Shown here: positions 8,485 through 17,012 of the stretch, in pieces
Position numbering within the stretch: the first letter of the stretch is position 1
How the letters are laid out: each line of letters begins with the position of its first letter
Assembly (NCBI GenBank): GCA_902582235.1
Contig: CACHQX010000001.1
Coordinates: 16,768-80,767, forward strand
From: an uncultured Pelagibacteraceae bacterium
Lineage (GTDB): Bacteria; Pseudomonadota; Alphaproteobacteria; Pelagibacterales; Pelagibacteraceae
Length of the DNA stretch: 64,000 bases
Direction of reading: 5' to 3'
Notes under the pieces: generated by a model
What the model was told of the DNA's origin: nothing
The model's input: only the letters and a program-made list of their open reading frames with translations
Databases searched by the model: none
Made by a program: the position numbers and the translations under genes

Positions 8485-10403
8485 TCCTCGTATTTGTTTT
8501 CGTCGGTTTCTTGTTGTTTTGATTTATAAACATTCGCAGTAATGTCGGTTGATCTCGCATCATTAACATTTTCCGCTCTTTGTATTGATTTAGACCTGCA
8601 ATAATAAAGACTCTTCAATCCTTTTTTCCAAGCTTGGAAATGAATTTGATGAAGATCTCTTTTATGAACATCTGCAGGTAAAAATAAGTTAATAGATTGT
8701 GCTTGAGAAATATGTGGAGTTCTATCCGCACTTAAGTCAACAAGCCATCTCTGATCCAATTCAAAAGCTGTTTTAAAAACATCTTTTTCTTCTTGTGTTA
8801 AAAAATCTAAATGTGATACAGAGCCTTGGTTAGTCGTAATTGTTGACCAAGTTTCATCTGTATCTTTTCCATGTTTTTCTAATAATTTTCTTAAGTATTT
8901 ATTTCTGACATTAAAAGATCCAGAAAGAGTTTTGTGGGTGTAACTATTTGCTGCAATTGGTTCGACTCCAGGGGAAGTTCCACCGCAAATAATTGAAATT
9001 GAAGCAGTTGGAGCAATCGCAGTTTTATTTGAAAATCTTTCTTTAAAACCATATTCAGCTGCATCAGGACATGCTCCTCTTTCTTCTGCTAAATCTTTTG
9101 AGGATTTGTCAACTTTCTTTTGAATATTTTCAAAAATCTTTTTGTTCCAAACTTTGCTCATTACTGACTCAAGAGGTATCATTTTTTTCTGATAATATGA
9201 GTGAAGACCCATAACCCCTAAGCCTACACTACGTTCTTTTGCAGCTGAATATGTTGCATCACTAAATTCTTCTGGCGCATTGTTAATAAAGTCAGTCAGG
9301 ACATTATCTAAAAATCTCATTACATCATCTATAAAGCTTTCATCGTCTTTCCATTCATCGTATTTTTCAATATTTAATGAAGATAAACAACAAACAGCAG
9401 TTCTATCTCTGCCCTCTTTATCAATACCTGTTGGAAGAGTAATCTCACTACACAAATTGGATGTTTTAACTGTTAAGCCAGCTAACTTATGATGTTGAGG
9501 TATTTGTCTATTAACTGTATCAATAAAAATTATGTAAGGTTCACCGGTTTCAACTCTTGCAGTTAATAATCTGATCCATAAATTTCTAGCTGAAACGGTT
9601 GATTGCACAGATCCATTTTTTGGACTCTTAAGTGCCCATTGTTCATCAAGTTCAACCGCTCTCATGAAAGCATCTGAAACAAGAACACCATGATGTAGGT
9701 TAAGAGCTTTTCTATTTGGATCTCCACCAGTAGGTCTTCTCATTTCAATAAATTCTTCAATCTCTGGATGATCAATAGGTAAATAACAAGCAGCAGAACC
9801 TCTTCTTAACGAACCTTGACTGATTGCCATTGTTAAAGAGTCCATAACTTTTATGAAAGGAATTATTCCGGAAGTTTTTCCAACTCTTCCAATTTTTTCA
9901 CCAATAGATCTAAGATTTCCCCAGTAACTTCCAATACCACCACCTCTAGCAGCTAACCAAACATTTTCACTCCAAAGACCCAAGATACCATTTAAACTAT
10001 CACTCGCTTCATTTAAGAAACATGATATTGGCAAGCCTCTTGTAGTTCCCCCGTTAGATAGAACTGGTGTTGCAGGCATGAACCAAAGATTACTAATATA
10101 ATTGTATAGTCTTTGTGCGTGTAAATTATCATCTGCATAATGACTTGCTACTCTTGCAAATAAGTCTTGGAAAGATTCATTCTCTCCTAAATATCTATCG
10201 CTAAGTGTTGCTTTACCGAAATCTGTTAGATTTTCATCTCTACTTCTATCAATCTTTATTGTAATACCTCTGGAGTTTTGAAATAGCTCTGTATTATTGT
10301 TTAAAGAGAATAAATCTGGACCTTTGGTCTTAGTCTTCTGATCAACCTGAGGTTTAAATTCAGAGACAGCTTTCTTTATTGCCTGAGACAAGACTTTGTT
10401 CAT
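8466..10403 (-). CDS. nrdA: ribonucleoside-diphosphate reductase, alpha (catalytic) subunit
   Basis: This is the catalytic subunit of class I ribonucleotide reductase. Active-site elements are visible: GLPISCFLNE (first redox Cys), NLCSEITLP (Asn, radical Cys, Glu), AVCCLSSLN (second redox Cys) and the C-terminal EECLSCQ shuttle cysteines. At 645 residues it is shorter than E. coli NrdA. The N-terminus has no ATP-cone sequence and enters the alpha-helical region directly (DFGKATLSDRYL), so the usual ATP/dATP activity switch is missing. The start ATG is preceded by AGGGAG. Palindromes resembling NrdR boxes lie just upstream. It is followed by nrdB with an overlap. Confidence 0.95.
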   Translation of the reverse strand: MNKVLSQAIKKAVSEFKPQVDQKTKTKGPDLFSLNNNTELFQNSRGITIKIDRSRDENLTDFGKATLSDRYLGENESFQDLFARVASHYADDNLHAQRLYNYISNLWFMPATPVLSNGGTTRGLPISCFLNEASDSLNGILGLWSENVWLAARGGGIGSYWGNLRSIGEKIGRVGKTSGIIPFIKVMDSLTMAISQGSLRRGSAACYLPIDHPEIEEFIEMRRPTGGDPNRKALNLHHGVLVSDAFMRAVELDEQWALKSPKNGSVQSTVSARNLWIRLLTARVETGEPYIIFIDTVNRQIPQHHKLAGLTVKTSNLCSEITLPTGIDKEGRDRTAVCCLSSLNIEKYDEWKDDESFIDDVMRFLDNVLTDFINNAPEEFSDATYSAAKERSVGLGVMGLHSYYQKKMIPLESVMSKVWNKKIFENIQKKVDKSSKDLAEERGACPDAAEYGFKERFSNKTAIAPTASISIICGGTSPGVEPIAANSYTHKTLSGSFNVRNKYLRKLLEKHGKDTDETWSTITTNQGSVSHLDFLTQEEKDVFKTAFELDQRWLVDLSADRTPHISQAQSINLFLPADVHKRDLHQIHFQAWKKGLKSLYYCRSKSIQRAENVNDARSTDITANVYKSKQQETDENKYEECLSCQ

Positions 10404-10436
10404 TATACTCCCTTTTTAACACTATTTGTTAGTAAA

Positions 10437-10451
10437 ACAACTATATGTTGT
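10437..10451. promoter_or_regulatory. NrdR-box-like palindrome upstream of nrdA
   Basis: The sequence ACAACTATATGTTGT is a perfect inverted repeat (ACAAC and GTTGT around TATAT), centred about 40 bases before the nrdA start. NrdR boxes are AT-rich palindromes of this general form and usually occur in pairs about three helical turns apart. A second site with a matching half lies roughly 32 bases further. That this is NrdR is an inference from family knowledge. Confidence 0.4.
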
Positions 10452-10468
10452 GTGCAGATTTCTTAATT

Positions 10469-10484
10469 ACACTATATAAATTAA
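10469..10484. promoter_or_regulatory. second NrdR-box-like half-site
   Basis: ACACTATATA at 10469-10478 matches the left half of the NrdR consensus as I remember it (ACACWATAT). The right half is degenerate (AATTAA). Its centre is about 32 bases from the centre of the palindrome at 10437-10451. A weaker ACACTATTTGTT element lies on the nrdA side at about 10419-10430. Confidence 0.3.
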
Positions 10485-10558
10485 AAATCAACAGAACATT
10501 TATAGAACATAAAAAAAATAGTTCAATAAAAAAATCAAAAAAATGTACATATATCAAC

Positions 10559-12004
10559 ATGGAAGTGGAAAAAAAAATCGACCCGTTAGGATTTAGAGAA
10601 TATGACGCTAGGTGGTTATACCCAAAAAGCATCAACTCGAAGGGAATCGAGGCCGTAGGAAAAGGATTCGGGACACAGGTTATTAACTCTGAAAAGAATC
10701 CTATTGTAATTGTAGGAAATGACTACAGATCTTATAGCGAAGAAGTTAAAAATAATTTTATAAAAGGACTATTATCAACTGGCTGTAATGTAAAAGATAT
10801 AGGTTTATGTTTATCACCCACAGTTTATTTTTCTCAATTTAAAATAAAATCAAATGCTGTTGCAATGATAACAGCAAGCCACAATGAAAATGGTTGGACA
10901 GGAATAAAGATGGGAATTGAAAAAGGTCTAACTCATTGCAAAGAAGAAATGTCAGAACTTAAATCGATAGTAATAAATGAAACATTTAAAGAAGGTTCGG
11001 GTGAATATGAAAAAGTAGAAAATTTTAATAAAGTATATATTGATGAGTTATCAAAAAATAAAATTAAGAAAAAGTTAAAAGTTGTAGCTGCATGCGGTAA
11101 TGGCACTGCTGGAATATTTGCACCTGAAATTTTAAGGAATATTGGTTGTGAAGTAATAGAGCTTGATTGTAACTTAGACTATAGTTTCCCTAGATATAAC
11201 CCTAATCCAGAAGATATGAAAATGTTACATGAAATTTCAAAATGTGTAAAAGAAAATAACGCAGACGTTGGTTTTGGCTTTGATGGTGATGGAGATAGAG
11301 TTGGAGTTATTGATAATAAAGGGAATGAAATATTTGCAGACAAAATTGGTTTGTTAATTGCTAGAAATATTTCAGAATTGCATCCAAATAATAAATTTAT
11401 TGTAGATGTAAAATCTACAGGATTGTTTAGCAAAGATGAAATTCTAAAAAAAAATAATTGTAAAACTCTCTATTGGAAAACAGGACACTCGTATATTAAG
11501 AGAAAAGTAAAAGAAGATAATGCGATTGCTGGCTTTGAAAAAAGTGGTCACTTTTTTTTTAATAAACCTTTAGGATTTGGTTTTGACGATGGAATTAATT
11601 CTGCAATTCAAATTTGTCATTTAATTGATAATCAAAATAAAAAATTGGATATTTTAATAAATGATTTGCCAAAAACTTTTCAAAGTCCAACTATGGGACC
11701 ATTTTGTAAAGATGAAGAAAAATATAAAGTTATAGACGAAATTATCTCTAATATAAAAAAACTTCAGACTGACAAACAAAAAATATGTAATCAGGAAATA
11801 ACTGACATACTTACGGTCAATGGTGTGAGATTTACTCTTGATGATGGATCTTGGGGTCTTGTAAGAGCATCTTCAAACAAACCATCACTTGTTGTTGTTA
11901 CAGAAAGTCCGGTATCAGATAAAATAAAAACCGATATCTTTAGATTTATTGATGATCTACTTCAAAAAACTGGAAAGATAGGTGAATACGATCAAAAGAT
12001 ATAG
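10559..12004 (+). CDS. phosphomannomutase/phosphoglucomutase
   Basis: This enzyme of the alpha-D-phosphohexomutase family interconverts hexose 1- and 6-phosphates for surface sugars. The phospho-Ser loop is ITASHNENGW, the metal loop GFDGDGDRVG, the sugar-binding loop GFEKSGHFFF, and the C-terminal phosphate-binding part RASSNKPSLVV. The track ORF begins at 10445, but the first 38 residues are basic, low in complexity and overlap the nrdA control region. The ATG at 10559 (MEVEKKIDPLGFREYDAR) places the conserved FREYDAR near the N-terminus as in relatives, giving 481 residues. It could feed the sugar genes at 33-40 kb with glucose-1-phosphate. AlgC/ManB-like; substrate preference not readable. 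Confidence 0.88.
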   Translation: MEVEKKIDPLGFREYDARWLYPKSINSKGIEAVGKGFGTQVINSEKNPIVIVGNDYRSYSEEVKNNFIKGLLSTGCNVKDIGLCLSPTVYFSQFKIKSNAVAMITASHNENGWTGIKMGIEKGLTHCKEEMSELKSIVINETFKEGSGEYEKVENFNKVYIDELSKNKIKKKLKVVAACGNGTAGIFAPEILRNIGCEVIELDCNLDYSFPRYNPNPEDMKMLHEISKCVKENNADVGFGFDGDGDRVGVIDNKGNEIFADKIGLLIARNISELHPNNKFIVDVKSTGLFSKDEILKKNNCKTLYWKTGHSYIKRKVKEDNAIAGFEKSGHFFFNKPLGFGFDDGINSAIQICHLIDNQNKKLDILINDLPKTFQSPTMGPFCKDEEKYKVIDEIISNIKKLQTDKQKICNQEITDILTVNGVRFTLDDGSWGLVRASSNKPSLVVVTESPVSDKIKTDIFRFIDDLLQKTGKIGEYDQKI

Positions 12005-12005
12005 T

Positions 12006-12407
12006 TTAAACTTTATTTCCTTTAATCAAAAAATAAAAGCCGCCAATAAAAAGAAAAATTTGCTCACTAGTAAATAATTTTTGAGTAATAAACCAATCTG
12101 GGTGAGCAATTATAAATATATTTGTCATGAGTATTACAATTACAAGTCCCGCAAATCTTGTAAGCGTATCTCCTATGGGATTTCTCAAAAAACCACTCAC
12201 AATTAAAATTATTCCAGATAAGAGTTCACTTAATGCAACAAATGTTGCAAGTGCTGGAGGTAAACCAAAATATTCAACTAGACCTGCTGGTGGCAAAGGA
12301 AATTTAGCATAACCGTGAATGATAAAAGCTATTCCAATACCAAATCTTAGTAAAAGAGAAGCCAATGCTTCAAAGTTTAGTAAAAAGTTTTTTAATTTAG
12401 AAACCAT
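12006..12407 (-). CDS. DoxX family membrane protein
   Basis: This is a 133-residue integral membrane protein with four probable helices. LLRFGIGIAFIIHGYAKF followed by LVEYFGLPPALATFVALSELLSGIILI is the usual DoxX-type opening with its HGxxK motif. Family members are linked loosely to thiosulfate oxidation, oxidative stress and redox membrane complexes, and most have no defined function. It is the last gene of the minus-strand run beginning with the TRAP genes, 58 bases after the second TauE gene. It is convergent with the phosphohexomutase with one base between them. Confidence 0.8.
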   Translation of the reverse strand: MVSKLKNFLLNFEALASLLLRFGIGIAFIIHGYAKFPLPPAGLVEYFGLPPALATFVALSELLSGIILIVSGFLRNPIGDTLTRFAGLVIVILMTNIFIIAHPDWFITQKLFTSEQIFLFIGGFYFLIKGNKV

Positions 12408-12465
12408 TAATTAAAATTTAAATAATTTATATTTAAGTTCAAGATAAGTTTTTGAATTATCACCA

Positions 12466-13296
12466 TTAAATATTAAAATATCTATAAAGAAATATTGTAG
12501 CAACTACATATAAAAAAATTCCAAAAAGTACTTGAACTTTTGACCTCTCAAGTTTGTGCACTGTATTAGCCCCAATTCTAGCCATTATTGTTGTAATAGG
12601 GACGAATATTAGAAAGGCAGGGATATTTACAAACCCAATGCTGAGGGGAATATCAACATTCTTAACTACTCCTGACAAGAAAAAACCAATTGCGCCAAAC
12701 AATGAAATTATAAATCCAATAGCTGCAGCACTCCCTATTGCTCTATTTATCGAGTAACCAAAGTATCTTAAAACAGGTACATTAATCATAGCTCCAGTAA
12801 TACCCATTGGAGCTGAAATTAAGCCAGAAATAAATCCAAATGAAAGACGGGGCAGCAAATTAAATGAAGGGTAAACTTTTTTATTTTTATTTTTTGCAAG
12901 GAGTAGATAAGCACCTAAAAAATAGACCATGATTGAAAAAAAAAGAACCAATGATTTAGTACTCATCATAGAAGCAATTATAGTCCCAGTTACGACACCA
13001 AAAACAACGAATGTTCCAAAAGTTTTAATTATACTTAAATCAACAGCACCATGTTTTCTGTGAGCTAATACTGATGAGAATGAAGTTAGTATTGTTATTG
13101 TAAATGCAGTCCCAACTGTAAGATGCATTAGATAATCTCTATCTATTCCAAAAGTTTCAAAAATAAAGAAAAGAAAAGGCACAGAAATTAATCCACCTCC
13201 AATTCCAAATAATCCCGCAAAAAAACCAACAGGAATAGCTGCAGCAATCATTAATAAAATGAAAAATATGTATTCGTTGAAAATAATCTGGTCCAC
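12466..13296 (-). CDS. TauE/SafE family anion exporter (copy 2)
   Basis: This 276-residue membrane protein has about eight helices and two homologous halves, the layout of TauE/SafE. The first repeat has GFFAGLFGIGGGLISVPFLFF and the second GLISAPMGITGAMINVPVL. Members export sulfite, sulfoacetate or related anions, or take up small organic anions. It lies nine bases downstream of a paralogue with the same architecture, suggesting either duplication with divergence or a heteromeric pair. Sulfite export would fit the sulfonate genes at 44-58 kb, but that is inference. Confidence 0.85.
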   Translation of the reverse strand: MDQIIFNEYIFFILLMIAAAIPVGFFAGLFGIGGGLISVPFLFFIFETFGIDRDYLMHLTVGTAFTITILTSFSSVLAHRKHGAVDLSIIKTFGTFVVFGVVTGTIIASMMSTKSLVLFFSIMVYFLGAYLLLAKNKNKKVYPSFNLLPRLSFGFISGLISAPMGITGAMINVPVLRYFGYSINRAIGSAAAIGFIISLFGAIGFFLSGVVKNVDIPLSIGFVNIPAFLIFVPITTIMARIGANTVHKLERSKVQVLFGIFLYVVATIFLYRYFNI

Positions 13297-13305
13297 AATT
13301 TTAAT

Positions 13306-14142
13306 TTAATTGATACTTAGATATTCTAAAAATGATCTAATTGATACCAAAATTAAAAAAGTTCCAAATATTTTGCTAAGTATTTTTTTATCGATTTTGT
13401 AGACTGCTTTTGCACCTAACCTAGCCATTATCATAGTAACTGGCACAAATACTATGAAGCCGAGTAAATTTATATATCCCAAACTGAACGGTGTATTAAC
13501 ATTATCAATAATTTTTCCACCAGTGATCATTGTAACTGATCCAGTAACAGCAATAAGGAAACCTACAGCTGCAGCTGTTCCAATTGATTTTCTAATATCA
13601 TAACCAAATGTTCTCATGAAAGGAACCATTAACGATCCGCCTCCAATTCCTAAAGGAATAGAAATAAATCCAATCAATATACCAGAAATATTTTTAACTA
13701 AATTTGATATTTGTTTTGGGTTATCAACTAATTTTTCTCTCAAAAAAATAAAAAAAAGTCCAACCATAAAAGCAAATATAGAAAAAAATAATACAAGCGC
13801 AGGAGTTTTCAAATTAACTGCCAAAAAAGTTCCAAAAAAAACTCCAATTAAAATAAAAATTCCAAATGATTTTACCATATTAAAATCTACTGCATCATGT
13901 TCTCTATGTGTTAAGGTAGATATAATTGAGGTTGGAATTATTATTGCTAAAGATGTACCAACTGCTAAATGCATCCTTGTTACAATGTCAAAGTCTAAAA
14001 CTGTAAACGCGTAGTAAAGAGCGGGAACCATAATGATGCCCCCACCTACTCCAAGTAAACCAGCCATAAATCCTGCAACTGCTGCGGCAATAGCTAAAAC
14101 AGTTAAAAGATAAAAAATTTCATTGATATTTAAATTTTCCAT
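13306..14142 (-). CDS. TauE/SafE family anion exporter (copy 1)
   Basis: This 278-residue paralogue of the next gene has the same two-repeat membrane layout. The signature GFMAGLLGVGGGIIMVPALYY lies near the N-terminus and GFISIPLGIGGGSLMVPFM in the second half. Its start codon overlaps the dusA stop by one base, so it belongs to the same transcript as dusA and the TRAP genes. Exported substrate cannot be read from sequence. Sulfite produced by sulfonate breakdown is the best guess from family members next to xsc genes. Confidence 0.85.
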   Translation of the reverse strand: MENLNINEIFYLLTVLAIAAAVAGFMAGLLGVGGGIIMVPALYYAFTVLDFDIVTRMHLAVGTSLAIIIPTSIISTLTHREHDAVDFNMVKSFGIFILIGVFFGTFLAVNLKTPALVLFFSIFAFMVGLFFIFLREKLVDNPKQISNLVKNISGILIGFISIPLGIGGGSLMVPFMRTFGYDIRKSIGTAAAVGFLIAVTGSVTMITGGKIIDNVNTPFSLGYINLLGFIVFVPVTMIMARLGAKAVYKIDKKILSKIFGTFLILVSIRSFLEYLSIN

Positions 14143-15149
14143 TAGGAATTTAATTGATTTGCTTTTTCATTGTTTTGCACAATAGTCATTATGTGTTTCG
14201 CTTTTTGAAAATCTGAGTCTCTAGCCATCATATTGTCACTTAAATATCTTTTCCAATCTTTAGAGCCAGGTTGGCCATGATAAAGACCAACTGTGTGTCG
14301 CATTATGTGATTTACTTTTGTACCAAGTTTTACTTCTTCCTCTAAATAACTAATAATCTGTTTTGCAATTTGTTCCCTTGATGGCACTTCATTTGTATTA
14401 AATATTTCTTTCTCAATATCAGTCAAAAAGTAAGGATTTTGATAAATTGCTCTTCCAATCATCACGCCATCGCAGTGTTCTAAATGTTTTTTAATTTCTT
14501 CAGTTTGTGAGACTCCTCCATTAATTATTATTTCAAGCTCTGGGTTTGCTTTCTTAATTTCGTAAACCATTTTGTAATTTAGTTTTGGTATATTTAAATT
14601 TTGCTTAGGAGTAAGACTTTTTAATAAAGCCTTTCTTGCATGAAGTATGACTGTTTTACATCCAGATTGTTTTATTTTGTTAATGAAATTATTTAAATAT
14701 TCAAAGTCCTCAATTTCATCAACTCCAATCCTAGTTTTAGCTGTAACCGGAATTTTGCATGAATTAACCATGTTATTAATACATTCTGCAACTAAATCAG
14801 GTTCTTTCATCAAACATGCTCCAAATGAATTTTTTTGCACTTTTTTGCTCGGACAACCCAAATTAATATTTATTTCATCATAACCAAATTGTTCTGCTAG
14901 TTTAGCAACTTCTGCTAGTTCATTTTTGTCTGAGCCCCCAACTTGAAGAGCAACAGGTTTCTCTTCCTCTCTAAAACCAAGTATTCTTTTTCTATCCCCA
15001 TGAATTGCTGATTTCGTTGCAACCATCTCAGAGTACAACATTACATTTTTGCTTATAAGTCTTAAGAAATATCTATCATGCCTATCAGTGCAATCCATCA
15101 TAGGTGCAACAGATATTTTTCTATTAATACTTTTGTTTTTAAAATCCAA
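14142..15149 (-). CDS. dusA: tRNA-dihydrouridine synthase A
   Basis: This FMN enzyme reduces uridines in the tRNA D-loop. The 335-residue protein opens with KISVAPMMDCTDRHDRYFLR, typical of the DusA branch, and has ININLGCPSKKVQKNSFGACLM with the catalytic Cys in NLGCPS. GVMIGRAIYQNPYFL lies near the FMN phosphate site. The HTVGLYHGQPGSKDWKRYL stretch is specific to DusA. It overlaps the TRAP dctM gene by 11 bases and the TauE gene by one, a housekeeping gene embedded in a transport operon, as often happens in compact genomes. Confidence 0.93.
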   Translation of the reverse strand: MDFKNKSINRKISVAPMMDCTDRHDRYFLRLISKNVMLYSEMVATKSAIHGDRKRILGFREEEKPVALQVGGSDKNELAEVAKLAEQFGYDEININLGCPSKKVQKNSFGACLMKEPDLVAECINNMVNSCKIPVTAKTRIGVDEIEDFEYLNNFINKIKQSGCKTVILHARKALLKSLTPKQNLNIPKLNYKMVYEIKKANPELEIIINGGVSQTEEIKKHLEHCDGVMIGRAIYQNPYFLTDIEKEIFNTNEVPSREQIAKQIISYLEEEVKLGTKVNHIMRHTVGLYHGQPGSKDWKRYLSDNMMARDSDFQKAKHIMTIVQNNEKANQLNS

Positions 15150-16470
15150 TTGGTTTACCCATTAATTTGTCAGGTAACCAAGTTACTATTTCTGGGAAAA
15201 TACACAATATTATAATACAAATGACCATCATTGCCATAAAAGGAATAGATCCTTTTAATATTTCAGAAAGACTTACGTCGGGTGTAATTCCTTTTATAAT
15301 ATATAAGTTTAATCCAACAGGTGGCGTGATCAATCCAATCTCCATATTAATCGTAAAGACAATTGCGAACCAATAAGGATCAAAGCCAAATTGAGTAATA
15401 ATTGGAAGTAATATTGCAGAAGTCATGACTATGACGGCAACAGGTGGTAAAAAGAAACCTGCAATCAACAAGAATATATTTATGTAAAAAAATAGGACCC
15501 ATTTATTTAATCCCATCTCTACAATAGTTTGAGCAATTGATTGTGTCACATAAAGAGTAGATAAGCTAAAAGCGAATATGTAAGAACCTGCAATGATAAA
15601 CATTATCATTACGCTTTCTTTCATAGATACTTTAACGATATCCCATATTTTTTTTGGTTGATAAATTTTGTAAACAATTGCAATCATAACAAATACAAGA
15701 AATGCACCTACTCCAGATGCTTCTGAAGGAGTTGCAACCCCACCGTATAGAACATATAAAACTCCAACTACTATTAATAAAAATGGAAGGACTCTTGGGA
15801 TGACTTCTAATTTTTCTTTGAGTGTTGGGGGTGTTCTATTTCTTAAAATTTCTGCTGATTGTTTATCAATGAAATAAGAATAGATGTAAGCCCATAACAT
15901 AAACAATCCAGCTAAAAGTAAACCAGGTATGACACCACATAAAAATAATCTTCCAATCGAAGTACCGGTTGCTAATCCATAAACAATTAAAACAATGCTA
16001 GGCGGTATTAAAACTCCTAGAGTTCCCCCTGCTGCTATACATCCAGTTGCTAATCTCGCTGAGTATCCTCTTTTTCTCATTTCTGGAATTCCCATTGTCC
16101 CTATTGCAGCACATGTTGCAGGACTTGATCCACTTAAGGCTGCGAAAATAGAACAAGCTCCAATATTTGAAACAACAAGACCGCCAGGCAACCTCCATAG
16201 CCACCTGTCTAAACCTGTGTACAAATCTTTTCCAGCTGGTGAGTTTGCAACAGCCATTCCCATCAAAATAAACATTGGTATAGACAGCAAAACAAATGAA
16301 TTTAAACCTGCGTAAAATGTTTCAGCAAAAACATTTAAAATTGAAAAACCTTCAGCGATAACTAAAAAGATTACCGAAATAAAACATAAGCCAAAAGCTA
16401 TTGGTATTCCTGAGAATAACATCACTACAGTTGCTACTCCAACTACTAAACCTAATAATAAAGGATCCAT
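15139..16470 (-). CDS. dctM: TRAP transporter large permease, DctM type
   Basis: This is the 12-helix ion-coupled subunit of a tripartite TRAP uptake system. The 443-residue protein has the DctM pattern: GIPIAFGLCFISVIF at the start, SSPATCAAIGTMGIPEM, the long GTLGVLIPPSIVLIVYG segment and NMEIGLITPPVGLNLYI near the end. It overlaps dctQ by one base and dusA by 11 bases. Partner genes are dctQ and dctP upstream. Substrates of TRAP systems are usually carboxylates or sulfonates. None is indicated directly, although the TauE genes downstream in the same run make a sulfonate worth testing. Confidence 0.93.
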   Translation of the reverse strand: MDPLLLGLVVGVATVVMLFSGIPIAFGLCFISVIFLVIAEGFSILNVFAETFYAGLNSFVLLSIPMFILMGMAVANSPAGKDLYTGLDRWLWRLPGGLVVSNIGACSIFAALSGSSPATCAAIGTMGIPEMRKRGYSARLATGCIAAGGTLGVLIPPSIVLIVYGLATGTSIGRLFLCGVIPGLLLAGLFMLWAYIYSYFIDKQSAEILRNRTPPTLKEKLEVIPRVLPFLLIVVGVLYVLYGGVATPSEASGVGAFLVFVMIAIVYKIYQPKKIWDIVKVSMKESVMIMFIIAGSYIFAFSLSTLYVTQSIAQTIVEMGLNKWVLFFYINIFLLIAGFFLPPVAVIVMTSAILLPIITQFGFDPYWFAIVFTINMEIGLITPPVGLNLYIIKGITPDVSLSEILKGSIPFMAMMVICIIILCIFPEIVTWLPDKLMGKPIGF

Positions 16471-16967
16471 TACTTAAACTCCTTTAATTTTCTTATATGT
16501 AAAATTAATTCAGATATATATGACATTGTCATAAGTATTGCGCCGATAAGCATTGATGAATAGGGTATCCAGAGTGGAGGACCCCATACTGTTCCAGTAT
16601 TGTAATTTTTTATAAATGCTTCGTAAGTAATTTCATAACTTACGTAAAATAAAATTAGAAAAAAAACTAAACAAAGACTGTCAGTAAAAATTTTAAGTTT
16701 AGTGACATTCTTTTCACTTAAAAAAGTATATAGATACTCCATATTAACATGACCTTTTTCACTTAAAACATATGCGGCACCTATAAATGTAGAAGCAACC
16801 AATAACATTGTGACAAGCTCTGTTTGCCACGTAATTGCATTCTTAAATAAATATCTCTCGAAAACTAATTCTGTAATGATAACGATTGAAAGAAAGAGAC
16901 AGCCAGCTGCAAAAATTCCGCAAGCTTTCGCAAGCCAGTTTGTCAATTTAATAAATTTATCAGTCAT
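16470..16967 (-). CDS. dctQ: TRAP transporter small permease, DctQ type
   Basis: This 165-residue protein with four hydrophobic helices has the DctQ pattern, including ITWQTELVTMLLVASTFIGAAYVL in the centre. It pairs with DctM to form the membrane part. Its ATG follows a strong hairpin immediately. The only Shine-Dalgarno-like sequence, AGGGG eight bases ahead of the ATG, lies inside the 3' arm of that hairpin. Translation initiation may therefore be held back compared with the upstream dctP gene. The overlap with dctM suggests coupled translation. Confidence 0.88.
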   Translation of the reverse strand: MTDKFIKLTNWLAKACGIFAAGCLFLSIVIITELVFERYLFKNAITWQTELVTMLLVASTFIGAAYVLSEKGHVNMEYLYTFLSEKNVTKLKIFTDSLCLVFFLILFYVSYEITYEAFIKNYNTGTVWGPPLWIPYSSMLIGAILMTMSYISELILHIRKLKEFK

Positions 16968-16972
16968 GAAAA

Positions 16973-16999
16973 ATACCCCTGCAGAAAAAGCAGGGGTAT
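16973..16999 (-). terminator. hairpin between dctP and dctQ, terminator/attenuator and RBS-masking
   Basis: A perfect 10-bp stem, ATACCCCTGC pairing with GCAGGGGTAT, encloses a 7-base loop. Read on the minus strand it is followed by TTTTT and then the dctQ ATG. This has the form of an intrinsic terminator. At the same time its 3' arm contains the AGGGG that would serve as the dctQ ribosome binding site. The expected effect is excess dctP product over dctQM. The structure is seen directly; its effect is inferred. Confidence 0.75.
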
Positions 17000-17012
17000 A
17001 ATTTTAATTTAA

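Noticed and set aside
10445-10558. N-terminal 38 residues of the track ORF for the phosphohexomutase
   Set aside because: Low-complexity, basic, and overlaps NrdR-like sites; the ATG at 10559 fits the family start.
13616-14014. 132-residue plus-strand ORF opposite a TauE gene
   Set aside because: Lies fully antisense to a well-supported membrane protein gene; its Pro/Lys-rich text is the mirror of hydrophobic codons.
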